This document shows, piece after piece, positions 44,586-53,439 of a stretch of DNA of 64,000 bases. The stretch comes from Herbiconiux flava (lineage in GTDB: Bacteria > Actinomycetota > Actinomycetes > Actinomycetales > Microbacteriaceae): NCBI RefSeq assembly GCF_013409865.1, contig NZ_JACCBM010000001.1, forward strand, positions 2,170,001 to 2,234,000. Direction: 5' to 3'. Position numbers and translations under genes: made by a program. Position 1 is the first letter of the stretch. The number at the start of each line of letters is the position of its first letter. The notes under the pieces were generated by a model, which was not told the origin of the DNA, ran no database searches, and saw only the letters and a list, made by a program, of their open reading frames with translations.

Positions 44586-45610
44586 CCAAACTGCTCCCCA
44601 CCTCCACCGCCGGCAGCCTCCCCAAGCCCGTCTGGCTCGCCGAGCCCGAGAAGCTCTGGTCGCCCTGGAAGCTCGACGGCGACGAGCTGGCCGAGGGCCG
44701 GCGCGATGCGCTGCGGCTGTCGCTCGCCGACCAGCAGCGGGCGGGCATCGACATCGTCAGCGACGGCGAGCAGACCCGCCAGCACTTCGTCACCACCTTC
44801 ATCGAGCACCTCGGCGGAGTCGATTTCGTGAACCGTGAGACGGTCAGGATCCGCAATCGCTACGACGCCTCCGTCCCGACCGTCGTCGGCGCGGTGACCC
44901 GCGAGAAGCCCGTCTTCGTCGACGACGCGCGGTTCCTCCGGGCCCAGACCGACCAGCCCATCAAGTGGGCGCTTCCCGGCCCCATGACCATGGTCGACAC
45001 CCTCTACGACGCCCACTACGGCAGCCGCGAGAAGCTGGCCTGGGAGTTCGCGACCGCCCTCAACCAGGAGGCCAGAGAGCTCCAGGATGCCGGGGTCGAC
45101 ATCATCCAGTTCGACGAGCCCTCGTTCAACGTCTTCTTCGACGAGGTGAACGACTGGGGCGTGGCCGCGCTGGAGCGGGCGATCGAGGGCCTCACCTGCG
45201 AGACCGCGGTGCACGTCTGCTACGGCTACGGCATCAAGGCCAACACCGACTGGAAGGCGACGCTCGGCGCGGAGTGGCGCCAGTACGAGGCGATCTTCCC
45301 GAAGATCCAGGCGTCCGACATCGACATCGTCTCGCTCGAGTGCCACAACTCGCACGTGCCGATCGACCTGATCGAGCTCATCCGGGGCAAGAAGGTGATG
45401 GTCGGCGCCATCGACGTGGCGAGCAACACCGTCGAGACTCCCGAGGAGGTCGCCGACACCCTGCGCCGAGCCCTCCAGTTCGTGGACGCCGACAAGCTCT
45501 ACCCCTCCACCAACTGCGGCATGGCCCCCCTTCCCCGCACGGTGGCCCGCGGCAAGCTGGCCGCGCTGGGCGCCGGCGCGGCCCTCCTCCGCTCGGAGCT
45601 CTCGGCCTAG
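44582..45610 (+). CDS. mesD: MesD, folate-independent core methionine synthase
   Basis: A 342-residue protein that is only the catalytic C-terminal half of MetE. It has Gly-Ser-Leu-Pro-Lys-Pro near 12, Asp-Gly-Glu-Gln near 60, Pro-Gly-Pro-Met-Thr-Met near 137, the zinc ligands His-Val-Cys near 213, Glu in Ser-Leu-Glu-Cys near 258, and Cys in Thr-Asn-Cys-Gly near 310. There is no folate-binding N-terminal domain. With MesX it methylates homocysteine to methionine independent of folate. Coupled to mesX by ATGA. Confidence 0.9.
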   Translation: MTKLLPTSTAGSLPKPVWLAEPEKLWSPWKLDGDELAEGRRDALRLSLADQQRAGIDIVSDGEQTRQHFVTTFIEHLGGVDFVNRETVRIRNRYDASVPTVVGAVTREKPVFVDDARFLRAQTDQPIKWALPGPMTMVDTLYDAHYGSREKLAWEFATALNQEARELQDAGVDIIQFDEPSFNVFFDEVNDWGVAALERAIEGLTCETAVHVCYGYGIKANTDWKATLGAEWRQYEAIFPKIQASDIDIVSLECHNSHVPIDLIELIRGKKVMVGAIDVASNTVETPEEVADTLRRALQFVDADKLYPSTNCGMAPLPRTVARGKLAALGAGAALLRSELSA

Positions 45611-45630
45611 GCCTCGGTTCAGGCGGGCGC

Positions 45631-46170
45631 TCACGCGCCGAGAGCCGAGCGGATGCGCGCGACGACCTCGTCCGCGTCGACCACGCCTGCGCCCCCGACG
45701 ACGACCGGCTGCTCGTCGGCGCCCGGCACCTCGAACCCGTCGAGATGCCGGGCGAGCACCACGGCCTGCACATCGTGCCGCACCGGATCCGCGCGGTTCG
45801 CCCGCACCCGCCGCTCGATCTCGTCCCGGGGCGTGTCGACGAAGACGAGCGCGAACGCGGCGCCGGCCTCGCGCGCGAACTCCCGCCACCCGTCCCGCAG
45901 GAACCGCATCGAGCTCGTGTCATCGAGCACGACCGACCGCCCGCGCCCGAGCAGCGCGCCGACTTCGTCGCGGGCGATCCCGTGGGTGCGCCGCCACTCC
46001 CCGACGGGGATCTCGTGCCCGCTCGCCAGCCCGCGCCGCTCGTTGATCGCGTCGAGGCTCACGACCTCGGCGCCCCACCGCTCGGCGAGCGCGGCGCCGA
46101 GCGTCGACTTCCCCGAGAAGCTGCGCCCGCACAGCACGATGAGCGTGGGCAGTCCAACCGTTTCATCCAC
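45631..46170 (-). CDS. P-loop small-molecule kinase-like protein
   Basis: A 179-residue AAA_33/zeta-like P-loop protein. Walker A Gly-Arg-Ser-Phe-Ser-Gly-Lys-Ser-Thr is near residue 14, Leu-Asp-Asp-Thr near 76 is a Walker-B-like strand, and Glu-Arg-Arg-Val-Arg-Ala-Asn-Arg near 115 is a lid-type Arg cluster. It probably phosphorylates a small molecule. The GTG at 46170 is the best start; a longer frame overlaps the flavoprotein gene and is not family-like. It is the last gene of the hydantoinase operon, 28 nt after the flavoprotein. Confidence 0.7.
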   Translation of the reverse strand: MDETVGLPTLIVLCGRSFSGKSTLGAALAERWGAEVVSLDAINERRGLASGHEIPVGEWRRTHGIARDEVGALLGRGRSVVLDDTSSMRFLRDGWREFAREAGAAFALVFVDTPRDEIERRVRANRADPVRHDVQAVVLARHLDGFEVPGADEQPVVVGGAGVVDADEVVARIRSALGA

Positions 46171-46198
46171 CCGCAGGTCACCCCCGTCGCTCGTCGGA

Positions 46199-47602
46199 TC
46201 AGTCTGCCCGGTTCGCCGCTCCCACGTGCCGACCGGCCGCGTAGCCGAGTCCGACGGCGGTCGAGAGCCCGTTGCCCGAGGCGTAGCCGCCGGCACCCGC
46301 GCGTCCCGAGATGCCCGCGGCGACTCCGCCTCCGGCGTGCAGCCCGGGGATCGGCTCACCCGATCCGTCGAGCACGCGGGCATGGCGGTCGACCGACACC
46401 CCACCCTGCGTGTGGAACATCGCCGGATGCGTGCGGCAGACGTAATAGGGCGCCTCGAGGGCGCCGCCCGTTCCGAAGTCGGTGCGCCCGAACTCGTCAG
46501 CCGCCATACCGCCCGCTGCGGCGGCGGCGGTGCCGAGGGTCGCCTCGAGCGCCGACACCTCGCAGCCGATCAGAGCGGCGAGCTCCTCGATGTCGGCGGC
46601 CCGCTGCACACGACCGAGGTCGATGATCTTCACGAAGCGCGGCTCGTGGCGGGCCACGTAGTCGTGGATGCGCTCGTCCATCACGGCGTAGCTCTCGGAC
46701 GCCTGCGCCGCGATCACTCCGGCGAAGTCGGAGTAGCCCACCGACTCGTCACCGAGGCGTCGCCCGTCGGGGCCGACGATCACGGCGCCGCGCTCGACGG
46801 TGGTCCAGGAGAGGATGTCGCCCTCGTCGGTCGCGACCGCCGCATAGGCCTGGTAGGCGGTGGCGTTCGCGAGCGTGGCGCCGAGCTGCTGCGCCCAGCC
46901 GATGGCCTCACCGGTCGAGCCGGCGGCACCGTGGTAGGGCGCGTCGGCCATGGCCGGGATGAACTCTCGCAGCAGCGAGCGGTCGGCGCCGAAGCCGTTC
47001 GAGGCGAGCAGCACCGCGCCCGCGGTGATCGTCCGAACTCCGTCGGCGGTCTCGGCGACGACGCCGGTCACGCGCCCGTCGGCGGTGGTGAGGGAGGTGA
47101 CGGGTGTGCCGGTGACGATCGGCACGTGAGCCCGGGATGCCGCCCGGACGAGATCGGCGGTGAGGTTCGCCCCGTTGCGGTCGGAGGGAGCGTGCAGCCG
47201 GGCCACCGAGTGCCCGACGTGCTTGTAGTCGGTGATCAGGTGCAGTCCGATGTCGTGGTCGTCGACGAGCCACTCGATGACCTCGGCCGAGGTCTCGGCC
47301 ATCAGTTCGACCAGGTGCTCGGCGTCGTGCGGTCCACTGGTGCGCAGCAGGTCCTCGACCATGCGGGCGGGGGAATCCTCGATGCCCGCCTCGCGCTGGA
47401 ACCGGGTGCCGGCGCCCGGCACCGATCCGGTGCTGAGCGTGGTGTTGCCGCCGGGGGAGTCGAGCTTCTCCAGCACCACCACCGAGCATCCGGCATCGCT
47501 CGCGGCGAGGGCCGCCACCAGCCCGCAGGCCCCGGCGCCCACCACCACGAGGTCGTACCGGTCGGCGAGCACGGCGTCGGTGATCGAGGGTGCGGCGCTC
47601 AT
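46199..47602 (-). CDS. FAD-dependent oxidoreductase (fumarate reductase/KstD-like)
   Basis: A 467-residue flavoprotein. The FAD-binding Val-Val-Gly-Ala-Gly-Ala-Cys-Gly-Leu-Val-Ala-Ala is near residue 20, Glu-Lys-Leu-Asp-Ser-Pro-Gly-Gly-Asn near 45, and the C-terminal Gly-Leu-His-Ala-Gly-Gly-Gly-Val-Ala-Ala-Gly with Gly-Tyr-Ala-Ser-Gly-Asn-Gly-Leu near 430. The fold is that of fumarate reductase / ketosteroid dehydrogenase flavoproteins, which add or remove hydrogen across a C-C bond next to a carbonyl. It is coupled to the cysteine hydrolase gene by ATGA. Substrate unknown. Confidence 0.87.
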   Translation of the reverse strand: MSAAPSITDAVLADRYDLVVVGAGACGLVAALAASDAGCSVVVLEKLDSPGGNTTLSTGSVPGAGTRFQREAGIEDSPARMVEDLLRTSGPHDAEHLVELMAETSAEVIEWLVDDHDIGLHLITDYKHVGHSVARLHAPSDRNGANLTADLVRAASRAHVPIVTGTPVTSLTTADGRVTGVVAETADGVRTITAGAVLLASNGFGADRSLLREFIPAMADAPYHGAAGSTGEAIGWAQQLGATLANATAYQAYAAVATDEGDILSWTTVERGAVIVGPDGRRLGDESVGYSDFAGVIAAQASESYAVMDERIHDYVARHEPRFVKIIDLGRVQRAADIEELAALIGCEVSALEATLGTAAAAAGGMAADEFGRTDFGTGGALEAPYYVCRTHPAMFHTQGGVSVDRHARVLDGSGEPIPGLHAGGGVAAGISGRAGAGGYASGNGLSTAVGLGYAAGRHVGAANRAD

Positions 47603-48354
47603 CGCGCGCCCGCCCCGTCATCGGCCGGGGCGGCCGGAGCAGGCGCAGCGGCCGACTCCGCCGGCGCCACCCCCGACAGCAGCTCCACGACCTCGCCGGT
47701 CGACGCCACGTCAGCGTACTTCTGCCCCATGTCGAACAGATTCACCTGATGCACCGTGGCCGACCGGTCGTACACGGCGTCGTGCGGCACCAGCACCCGG
47801 AAGTTGTACGAGAAGCCGTCGACGACCGTGCCGCGCACGCAGCCGCTCGTCGTCGCACCGGTCACGACCAGCGTGTCGATGCCCCGCTCGATCAGGAAGC
47901 TGAGCAGCGGCGTGCCGAAGAACGCGCTCGGGTGCCGCTTCGGCAGCAGGATCTCGCCCTCCTCCGGCGCGATCAGGTCGACGAACTCGTAGCCCTCGTC
48001 GGCGATGGTCATGATGCCGGGCACCTTGGCGCCGAGCCGCCCCTGGTCGAACGACTTCTTCGGGGCGACGTAGGGATAGATGACGGGCCAGCCCTTCGCA
48101 CGGAACAGGGGGAGCAGCCGGGCGACGTTCGCCAGAGCATCCCACCCCACCTCGCCGCAGCTCGTGGTGAAGTCCTGCTCGACCGACTCGAAGAAGGGCT
48201 TCGGGGTCATGCCGACGGTGCGGTACTGCGCGTCGATGATGAGCAGCGCGGGCTTCGACCCGATGCCGCTCGGCCGGCCGAAGCCGGCGGCCTCGTAGCG
48301 GCGCAGGTCGTCGTCGGTGATGACGTCGTTCCAGGGTGCGGTGCTGTCGGTCAT
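47599..48354 (-). CDS. Isochorismatase-family cysteine hydrolase (amidase-like)
   Basis: A 251-residue cysteine hydrolase. The catalytic triad is visible: Asp in Leu-Ile-Ile-Asp-Ala-Gln near 41, Lys in Leu-Pro-Lys-Arg-His-Pro-Ser-Ala-Phe near 138, Cys in Thr-Thr-Ser-Gly-Cys-Val-Arg-Gly-Thr near 170. Closest well-known activities are N-carbamoylsarcosine and maleamate-type amidases. An Ala/Pro tail ends it. Next to a hydantoinase it probably cleaves the linear carbamoyl or half-amide product. Coupled to both neighbours by four-base overlaps. Confidence 0.87.
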   Translation of the reverse strand: MTDSTAPWNDVITDDDLRRYEAAGFGRPSGIGSKPALLIIDAQYRTVGMTPKPFFESVEQDFTTSCGEVGWDALANVARLLPLFRAKGWPVIYPYVAPKKSFDQGRLGAKVPGIMTIADEGYEFVDLIAPEEGEILLPKRHPSAFFGTPLLSFLIERGIDTLVVTGATTSGCVRGTVVDGFSYNFRVLVPHDAVYDRSATVHQVNLFDMGQKYADVASTGEVVELLSGVAPAESAAAPAPAAPADDGAGAR

Positions 48355-49778
48355 CGGGCTCCTCCCACGGTGCTGATCGTGCTCTCGCCGGCCAGGGCGT
48401 CGAGGGCGCTGCGTCCGCTGAACCGGCGGGGCACGTAGTCGCCCGTCACCTCGGTCAGCGCGCCGTCACGCACCGTGAAGCGCCCGGCGAGGATGGTGTG
48501 TTGGATGCTGACGCTCGAGGTCCAGCCCTCCCAGACGCTGTACTCGGCGCCCGAGTGCTGTGACGCCGCTGCCACCTCGAAGGGGCGCTCAGGGTCGACC
48601 ACCACGAAGTCGGCGTCGTAGCCGACCCGCAGCAGGCCCTTGCGCTCGCCGAAGCCGAAGAGCTGCGCGGGCCGCGTGGCGGTCATGCTCACGACGGTCT
48701 CGAGCGGGATGCCCCGCCGCAGCGCCTCGGACACGAACAGCGGGAACATGGTGCCGCTGCCCGGGAAGCCGGCCGACGCCGACCAGATGTCCTTGTCCTT
48801 CGCGCTGAAGTGGCGCGGCACGTGGTCGGAGCCGAGCACGTCGATCCGTCCGGCGGCGATCGCGTCCCACAGGGCCTCGTTGTCGGCGGCTGTGCGCAGC
48901 GGCGGGTTCACCTTGCCACGGGACCCGATCGGCGACTCCTCGTTCAGCGTCAGGTAGTGCGGGCAGGTCTCGACGAAGAGGTTGCCGTAGTGGCTCTTCT
49001 GGCGCTCGATGGCGGCGAGCGACTCGGGGCTCGTCACGTGCACGGCGTAGGCGGATGCTCCGGTCACGCTGGCGAGGTAGCCCACGCGGCCCTCGGCCTC
49101 GGCCTCGACGTACGGCGGGCGGATCGCGTTCCAGCCGGGCAGGCCGGCGTCGGGCTCCTGCGGGGTGCGCTCACGGAGTCGCCAGACCAGTTCGATGTTC
49201 TCGGCGTGCTGGGCGATCATCCCGCCGGCCTCGGCCGCCGCCTCGAGGGCGTCGAAGAGGAACGCGTCGTCGTTGCCCGGCAGGCCGAGGTAGGCGCCCT
49301 CCTGCCCGCGGAAGTTCGTGAACACCTTGTAGCTCGACACCCCCAGGTCGGCGGCGTACGAGGGGATGCTCGTCACCTGCTCCGGCGTGACCACGCAGAA
49401 GTGGAAGCCGAAGTCGGTGTGCGCATTGGCCTGCATGACCTCGCGGGCCCCAGGGAAGACCTCCTCGTACGGCTGCGGACTCATCAGGTAGGCGATCATC
49501 GTGGTGACGCCTCCGGCCGCGGCCGAGGCGGTCTCCTTCTCGGCGTCGTCGACGGTCTTCGGGGCCGAGATGTCCTGGCCGAGGTGCACGTGGGCGTCGA
49601 CGACGCCGGGCAGCACCCACTTGCCGTCGACGTCGACCACCTCGGCGGCGTCGAGCGTGGTGCCGGGCGCGACGATCGCGGCGATGCGACCGTCCTTCAC
49701 GTAGAGGTCGGCGTCGGTCAGGCCGATGCCGGGGAGCACGGCGCGGCCGCCGCGGAGGGAGAGATCGAAATCAGGCAT
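48351..49778 (-). CDS. Hydantoinase / dihydroorotase-family cyclic amidohydrolase
   Basis: A 475-residue metal-dependent cyclic amidohydrolase. Val-Asp-Ala-His-Val-His-Leu near residue 61 supplies metal ligands, Ser-Ser-Tyr-Lys-Val-Phe near 148 the carboxylated lysine, Gln-His-Ala-Glu near 190 and Tyr-Ala-Val-His-Val-Thr near 245 the other histidines, and Gly-Ser-Asp-His-Val-Pro near 318 the catalytic aspartate. It opens a cyclic amide or ureide (hydantoin, dihydropyrimidine, allantoin or imide). GAGGA precedes the ATG; it overlaps the GntR gene by 8 nt. Confidence 0.9.
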   Translation of the reverse strand: MPDFDLSLRGGRAVLPGIGLTDADLYVKDGRIAAIVAPGTTLDAAEVVDVDGKWVLPGVVDAHVHLGQDISAPKTVDDAEKETASAAAGGVTTMIAYLMSPQPYEEVFPGAREVMQANAHTDFGFHFCVVTPEQVTSIPSYAADLGVSSYKVFTNFRGQEGAYLGLPGNDDAFLFDALEAAAEAGGMIAQHAENIELVWRLRERTPQEPDAGLPGWNAIRPPYVEAEAEGRVGYLASVTGASAYAVHVTSPESLAAIERQKSHYGNLFVETCPHYLTLNEESPIGSRGKVNPPLRTAADNEALWDAIAAGRIDVLGSDHVPRHFSAKDKDIWSASAGFPGSGTMFPLFVSEALRRGIPLETVVSMTATRPAQLFGFGERKGLLRVGYDADFVVVDPERPFEVAAASQHSGAEYSVWEGWTSSVSIQHTILAGRFTVRDGALTEVTGDYVPRRFSGRSALDALAGESTISTVGGAR

Positions 49779-50553
49779 GGTGCAGATCCTCAGAGGGTGT
49801 GGAGCGGTGGGTGGAGGTGAGGGGTTCGAGCCCGAGCACCGAGAGCGTGTTCGCCAGCGACGCCTGGAGGTGCTCTTCGAGCAGCCGGGTCGCGTCGGCG
49901 GTGCGGCGATCGCAGAGCGCGTCGAGGAACGCGAGGTGCTCGTCGTTCGCGTGCTCCCGCCGGGCCTGGGTGCGCTCGGTGTGGGTGAGGGCGAGGTACA
50001 GCCGGTGGTTGACCTTGAGCGCCGCGGCCGTGATGGCCGAGTTGCCCGAGAGGCTCACCATCCGCTGGTGGAAGTCGAGCTCGGCGACGTACGGTCCGGC
50101 GGTGCGGGGCACGTCGGCGCCCGGGTCGAGCGGGGGAGTCGGCGGGATGGTGCTGCCGGTAGTGCCCTGAGCATCCGTCTCGAGAAGCACCCGCAGGGCG
50201 GCCAGGCTCTCGTCGTCGGCGCGTTCGATGACGAGCCGCACCGCATAGAGCTCGAGGGCGATGCGCAGCTCGTAGGCCTCGATGATCTCGCGCGGCTCGT
50301 ACTTGCGCACGAAGGCGCCGCGGTGGCTCTTCAGCTGCAGCAGGCCCTCGCCGGCGAGCTTCTGGATGGCCTCGCGGAGGGGACCGCGACTGACGCCGAG
50401 CGAGTCGGCGATGGTCACCTCGTTGAGGCGCTCACCGGGGGCGAGGGTGCCGTCGAGCACCATGTCCCGGAGGATGGCCTCGGTCTGGCGCGACACCGTT
50501 CCCCGGTGGATGGCGGCGCGGGCGTCGGATTCGGGCTGGGGGGTCACTGTCAT
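49771..50553 (-). CDS. GntR-family regulator (FCD type) of the hydantoinase operon
   Basis: A 260-residue regulator. Winged helix at about 15-85 (Thr-Ile-Ala-Asp-Ser-Leu-Gly-Val-Ser-Arg-Gly-Pro-Leu-Arg-Glu-Ala) and a helical FCD domain with Glu-Leu-Arg-Ile-Ala-Leu-Glu and Phe-His-Gln-Arg-Met. It sits inside the operon between transporter and hydantoinase. Its probable operator overlaps the -35 box at 51915-51936, so it is likely a self-controlled repressor released by the substrate or a product. Confidence 0.88.
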   Translation of the reverse strand: MTVTPQPESDARAAIHRGTVSRQTEAILRDMVLDGTLAPGERLNEVTIADSLGVSRGPLREAIQKLAGEGLLQLKSHRGAFVRKYEPREIIEAYELRIALELYAVRLVIERADDESLAALRVLLETDAQGTTGSTIPPTPPLDPGADVPRTAGPYVAELDFHQRMVSLSGNSAITAAALKVNHRLYLALTHTERTQARREHANDEHLAFLDALCDRRTADATRLLEEHLQASLANTLSVLGLEPLTSTHRSTPSEDLHHA

Positions 50554-51860
50554 CACACCTGGCTCAGTTCGATTCCCTTGGTCTCTTTCAGACGCAGGGC
50601 TGGGATCAGGGTAATCAGCGCGGTGACGATCACGAAGAAGGCCGGCGCGAGCGGGTTGCCGGTCAGGCCGATCAGCCAGGTGCAGATATAAGGAGCGGTG
50701 CCGCCGGCGAGCGCGGCGCCGACGCTGAACCCGAACGCGATGCCGGTGTAGCGGATCTCGGTGGGGAACATCTCGGCGTAGGTGGAGAGCGCGACGCCCA
50801 TCAGCGCGGAGTCGACGAGCCCCAGCAGGATGTGGGCGAGGATCGCGACCACGCCGCCCTGCTCGAACAGCAGGAACGCGGGCACGGCGAGCACGAGGGC
50901 GGCGATGGTCGCCCCGAGGAACACCGGCTTGCGGCCGACACGGTCGGAGAGGGCGCCGAAGAAGGGCATGGCGATCACCGAGACCAGCAGCGTGAGCGTG
51001 GTCGAGAGGTAGGAGAAGTTCGCGTCGAAGCCGAGCACGGTCTGCATGTGGATGTTCACGTAGACGTAGGCGACGTAGTACGCCGAGAACAGAAGGATCG
51101 AGAGGGCGACGACCCGGAGCAGGGCACCCGGGTGACGCATGAACATCGTCTTGACGGGGGTCTGCTTCACGGTCGCGACCGACTTGCGGGCGGCCTTGAA
51201 CTCCTCGGTCTCCTCGAGGCCGTTGCGCACCCAGAGGCCGAACAGCCCGATCGGGATGGCGATCAGGAACGGCAGGCGCCAGCCCCAGTCGTTCATGACG
51301 TCGCTGCCGAGGGTGAGGTTCAGCACGGTGACGGTGACCGAGGCGATCAGCGAGCCGGCGAGGGCGCCCATCTGGGTCGTCGAGGTGAACAGGCCGCGCT
51401 TGGCGCGGGGCGACTTCTCGGCGACGAACGAGGCGGCGCCGCCCAGCTCGCCACCGGCCGCGAGGCCCTGCAGCGAGCGGGCGAGCACGAGCAGCAGCGT
51501 GGCGCCGACGCCGATGGCGCCGTAGGTCGGGAGGATGCCGATCAGTCCGCTGGCGGCGGCCATCAGGATGATCGTCAGCGCCAGCGCGTTCTTGCGACCG
51601 AACTTGTCGCCGAAGTGCCCGAACAGCAGGGCGCCGACCGGTCGCAGCACGAACGCGACGGCGAAGGTGGCGAGGGTGGAGAGGAGTGCGGTGACCGGGT
51701 CGCCCTCGGCGAAGAACTTCACCGCGAGGATCGTGGCGACGTAGCCGTACACCGCGAAGTCGAAGTACTCGACGATCGAGCCGACAGCACCGGCGGCGAT
51801 GACCCGCGGCGAGATGGTCGTGGGGTCGTGGACTGCGGGGGCGGTGCTCGAGCTGCTCAT
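50553..51860 (-). CDS. MHS-family (metabolite:H+ symporter) MFS transporter
   Basis: A 435-residue transporter with twelve predicted helices. Tyr-Phe-Asp-Phe-Ala-Val-Tyr-Gly in helix 1, Gly-His-Phe-Gly-Asp-Lys-Phe-Gly-Arg-Lys in loop 2-3 and Gly-Ala-Leu-Ser-Asp-Arg-Val-Gly-Arg-Lys-Pro in the matching loop 8-9 are typical of the MHS (ProP/KgtP/ShiA) group, which imports organic acids and osmolytes with protons. First gene of the hydantoinase operon and presumably its importer. The ATG at 51860 follows GGAGAAGGAAG; its stop shares one base with the GntR start. Confidence 0.9.
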   Translation of the reverse strand: MSSSSTAPAVHDPTTISPRVIAAGAVGSIVEYFDFAVYGYVATILAVKFFAEGDPVTALLSTLATFAVAFVLRPVGALLFGHFGDKFGRKNALALTIILMAAASGLIGILPTYGAIGVGATLLLVLARSLQGLAAGGELGGAASFVAEKSPRAKRGLFTSTTQMGALAGSLIASVTVTVLNLTLGSDVMNDWGWRLPFLIAIPIGLFGLWVRNGLEETEEFKAARKSVATVKQTPVKTMFMRHPGALLRVVALSILLFSAYYVAYVYVNIHMQTVLGFDANFSYLSTTLTLLVSVIAMPFFGALSDRVGRKPVFLGATIAALVLAVPAFLLFEQGGVVAILAHILLGLVDSALMGVALSTYAEMFPTEIRYTGIAFGFSVGAALAGGTAPYICTWLIGLTGNPLAPAFFVIVTALITLIPALRLKETKGIELSQV

Positions 51861-51914
51861 TAGCGTCTTCCTTCTCCGTCGAACGATTTGCCCTATGCAA
51901 GCAGAGGGCCTGCC

Positions 51915-51936
51915 AACTGTCAACAGTTTGCAGTTG
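51915..51936. promoter_or_regulatory. GntR operator overlapping -35 of the hydantoinase operon
   Basis: AACTGT-CA-ACAGTT (51915-51928) is a perfect palindrome, overlapped by CAACTG-N11-CAGTTG (51914-51936). On the minus strand it contains TTGACA (51918-51923), a consensus -35, with TTGCAT 17 nt on as -10. A repressor here would block polymerase. AT-rich against its surroundings. Confidence 0.75.
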
Positions 51937-52015
51937 ATCGTTTACACGCCGGAAACGCGAGCCTGCACGGCCGCTACCGGGTGACTGCGGGGGCGGAGCC
52001 GCTGGTTCCTCGAGG

Positions 52016-53410
52016 TCAGCGCTCGATCTCGGGCGGCAGCACGCGCCAGCCGCCGAGGAGGACGAGCTGCTCTGCATCGGCCCGCTTGCGTCGCTGCACC
52101 CGCAGGAACAGCAGCACCGCGACCACCACGAGAGCGACCCCGATCGCCAGGCACAGCGCGCCGCCGAGCGGTGAGTTTTCGGTGAAGAAGAAGACGGAGG
52201 CGACGACTATGAACGACCCCAGCAGGCAGAGCAGGAACGCCAGCACGGAGCGGAGGCGAAGCGCCGACCCCACCCACGCCGCGAGCAGGGAAGCGGCGAG
52301 GCCGCGGGTCTGCACCTCAGGGTCGTCTCGCGAGCGCTCGTCGAGCCAGCGCCGGCCGAGGCGGCGGACGTGGCGGAGCTGCGCATCCGAGGCCGCGCAC
52401 AGCCCGATGTAGAAGAGCAGGCCGAGAAGCCCGGGCCCGATGATCAGCGCGACGACGAGGTCGTCGTCGAGCGACCCCAGCAGGCCGTCACTGCTGTCCT
52501 CCCCGACGATCGCGAGCACGATCGCGATGACGGCCACAGTCAACGAGCCGACCGTCAGCCAGAAGAAGAGGCGCCGGAAAGTCTGAGCTCGGCCGGGGTC
52601 GGCGGCGAGCATCCGCTCGGCGTGCTGATCGTCGGCTTCCCACTCACGCTCCAGGCGGGCGGCCTCGCGGGCCGAGATGACCACACGATCACCGGCCGGC
52701 CGGTGTCGACGAGTGGATGCCGGCGGCAGATATGCGGGCTCGTCATCGGCCGGTGCCGCGGGCTCGAGGTGGTCGCCGTCGGTCGGCTCGTCGGCGCCCA
52801 GCTCGGTGAGCAGCGTCTCGCGCCCGACCCGGGACTTGCCGCCGCCGGTCGTGAGGGATACCGCAGCGGCGCGCTGGCGATCGGTCAGCCGGGGAGCGTC
52901 GGTGTCGCCGAGGACGTCGGGGCGAGCATCCGGAACCACCAGCGGCAGCTCGCGCACGAAGCGCGCCAGAGCCTTCACGCCGGCGGCGTCGAGCCCCTTC
53001 ATCGGACGTCCCGCGACGAGCAACCGCACCGACGGCCCCTCGGTCGAGACGAAGCGGTAGACGACGTAGGTCGCGGTGCCGTTCGAGCTGAGCGACCGCC
53101 ACGCCTCGGTGATCGTGTCGACGGGCACCCGCCGGCCGCGCAACTCCACCGCCCGCTCGGACGGGTACCAGACGAGGCCGCCGTAGGCGAGGTGGAGGCC
53201 GAGCAGCAGCGCGCCCGCGATGATCGCCCACGCGGTCAGGAAGCCGAGCACCCAGCTCCATTCGCCGAGCCCGAGTGCCACGTAGGCCGCCCCTGGGAAC
53301 GCCGAGAGCACGCCGCCGCACACCGCCGTGACCACCAGCACGAGCTTCCAGCTCCCCAGCCCGGGGTTGCCCCCGATGCGCACCGCGTCACCCCTCGTCG
53401 ACCTCGCCAT
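52016..53410 (-). CDS. Four-helix membrane protein of unknown function
   Basis: A 464-residue protein. Two hydrophobic helices at about 25-75, a PH-like beta domain (Val-Trp-Tyr-Pro-Ser-Glu-Arg-Ala-Val-Glu-Leu-Arg-Gly near 80), a long charged and probably disordered cytosolic segment (about 165-270), then two helix pairs near 290-345 and 370-425. No characterised family is recognised. The ATG at 53410 opens toward the repeat-filled 287-nt gap shared with the MFS exporter. Confidence 0.65.
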   Translation of the reverse strand: MARSTRGDAVRIGGNPGLGSWKLVLVVTAVCGGVLSAFPGAAYVALGLGEWSWVLGFLTAWAIIAGALLLGLHLAYGGLVWYPSERAVELRGRRVPVDTITEAWRSLSSNGTATYVVYRFVSTEGPSVRLLVAGRPMKGLDAAGVKALARFVRELPLVVPDARPDVLGDTDAPRLTDRQRAAAVSLTTGGGKSRVGRETLLTELGADEPTDGDHLEPAAPADDEPAYLPPASTRRHRPAGDRVVISAREAARLEREWEADDQHAERMLAADPGRAQTFRRLFFWLTVGSLTVAVIAIVLAIVGEDSSDGLLGSLDDDLVVALIIGPGLLGLLFYIGLCAASDAQLRHVRRLGRRWLDERSRDDPEVQTRGLAASLLAAWVGSALRLRSVLAFLLCLLGSFIVVASVFFFTENSPLGGALCLAIGVALVVVAVLLFLRVQRRKRADAEQLVLLGGWRVLPPEIER

Positions 53411-53439
53411 GGCTCCACCGTCTCACGGCGCGTGCTCCG

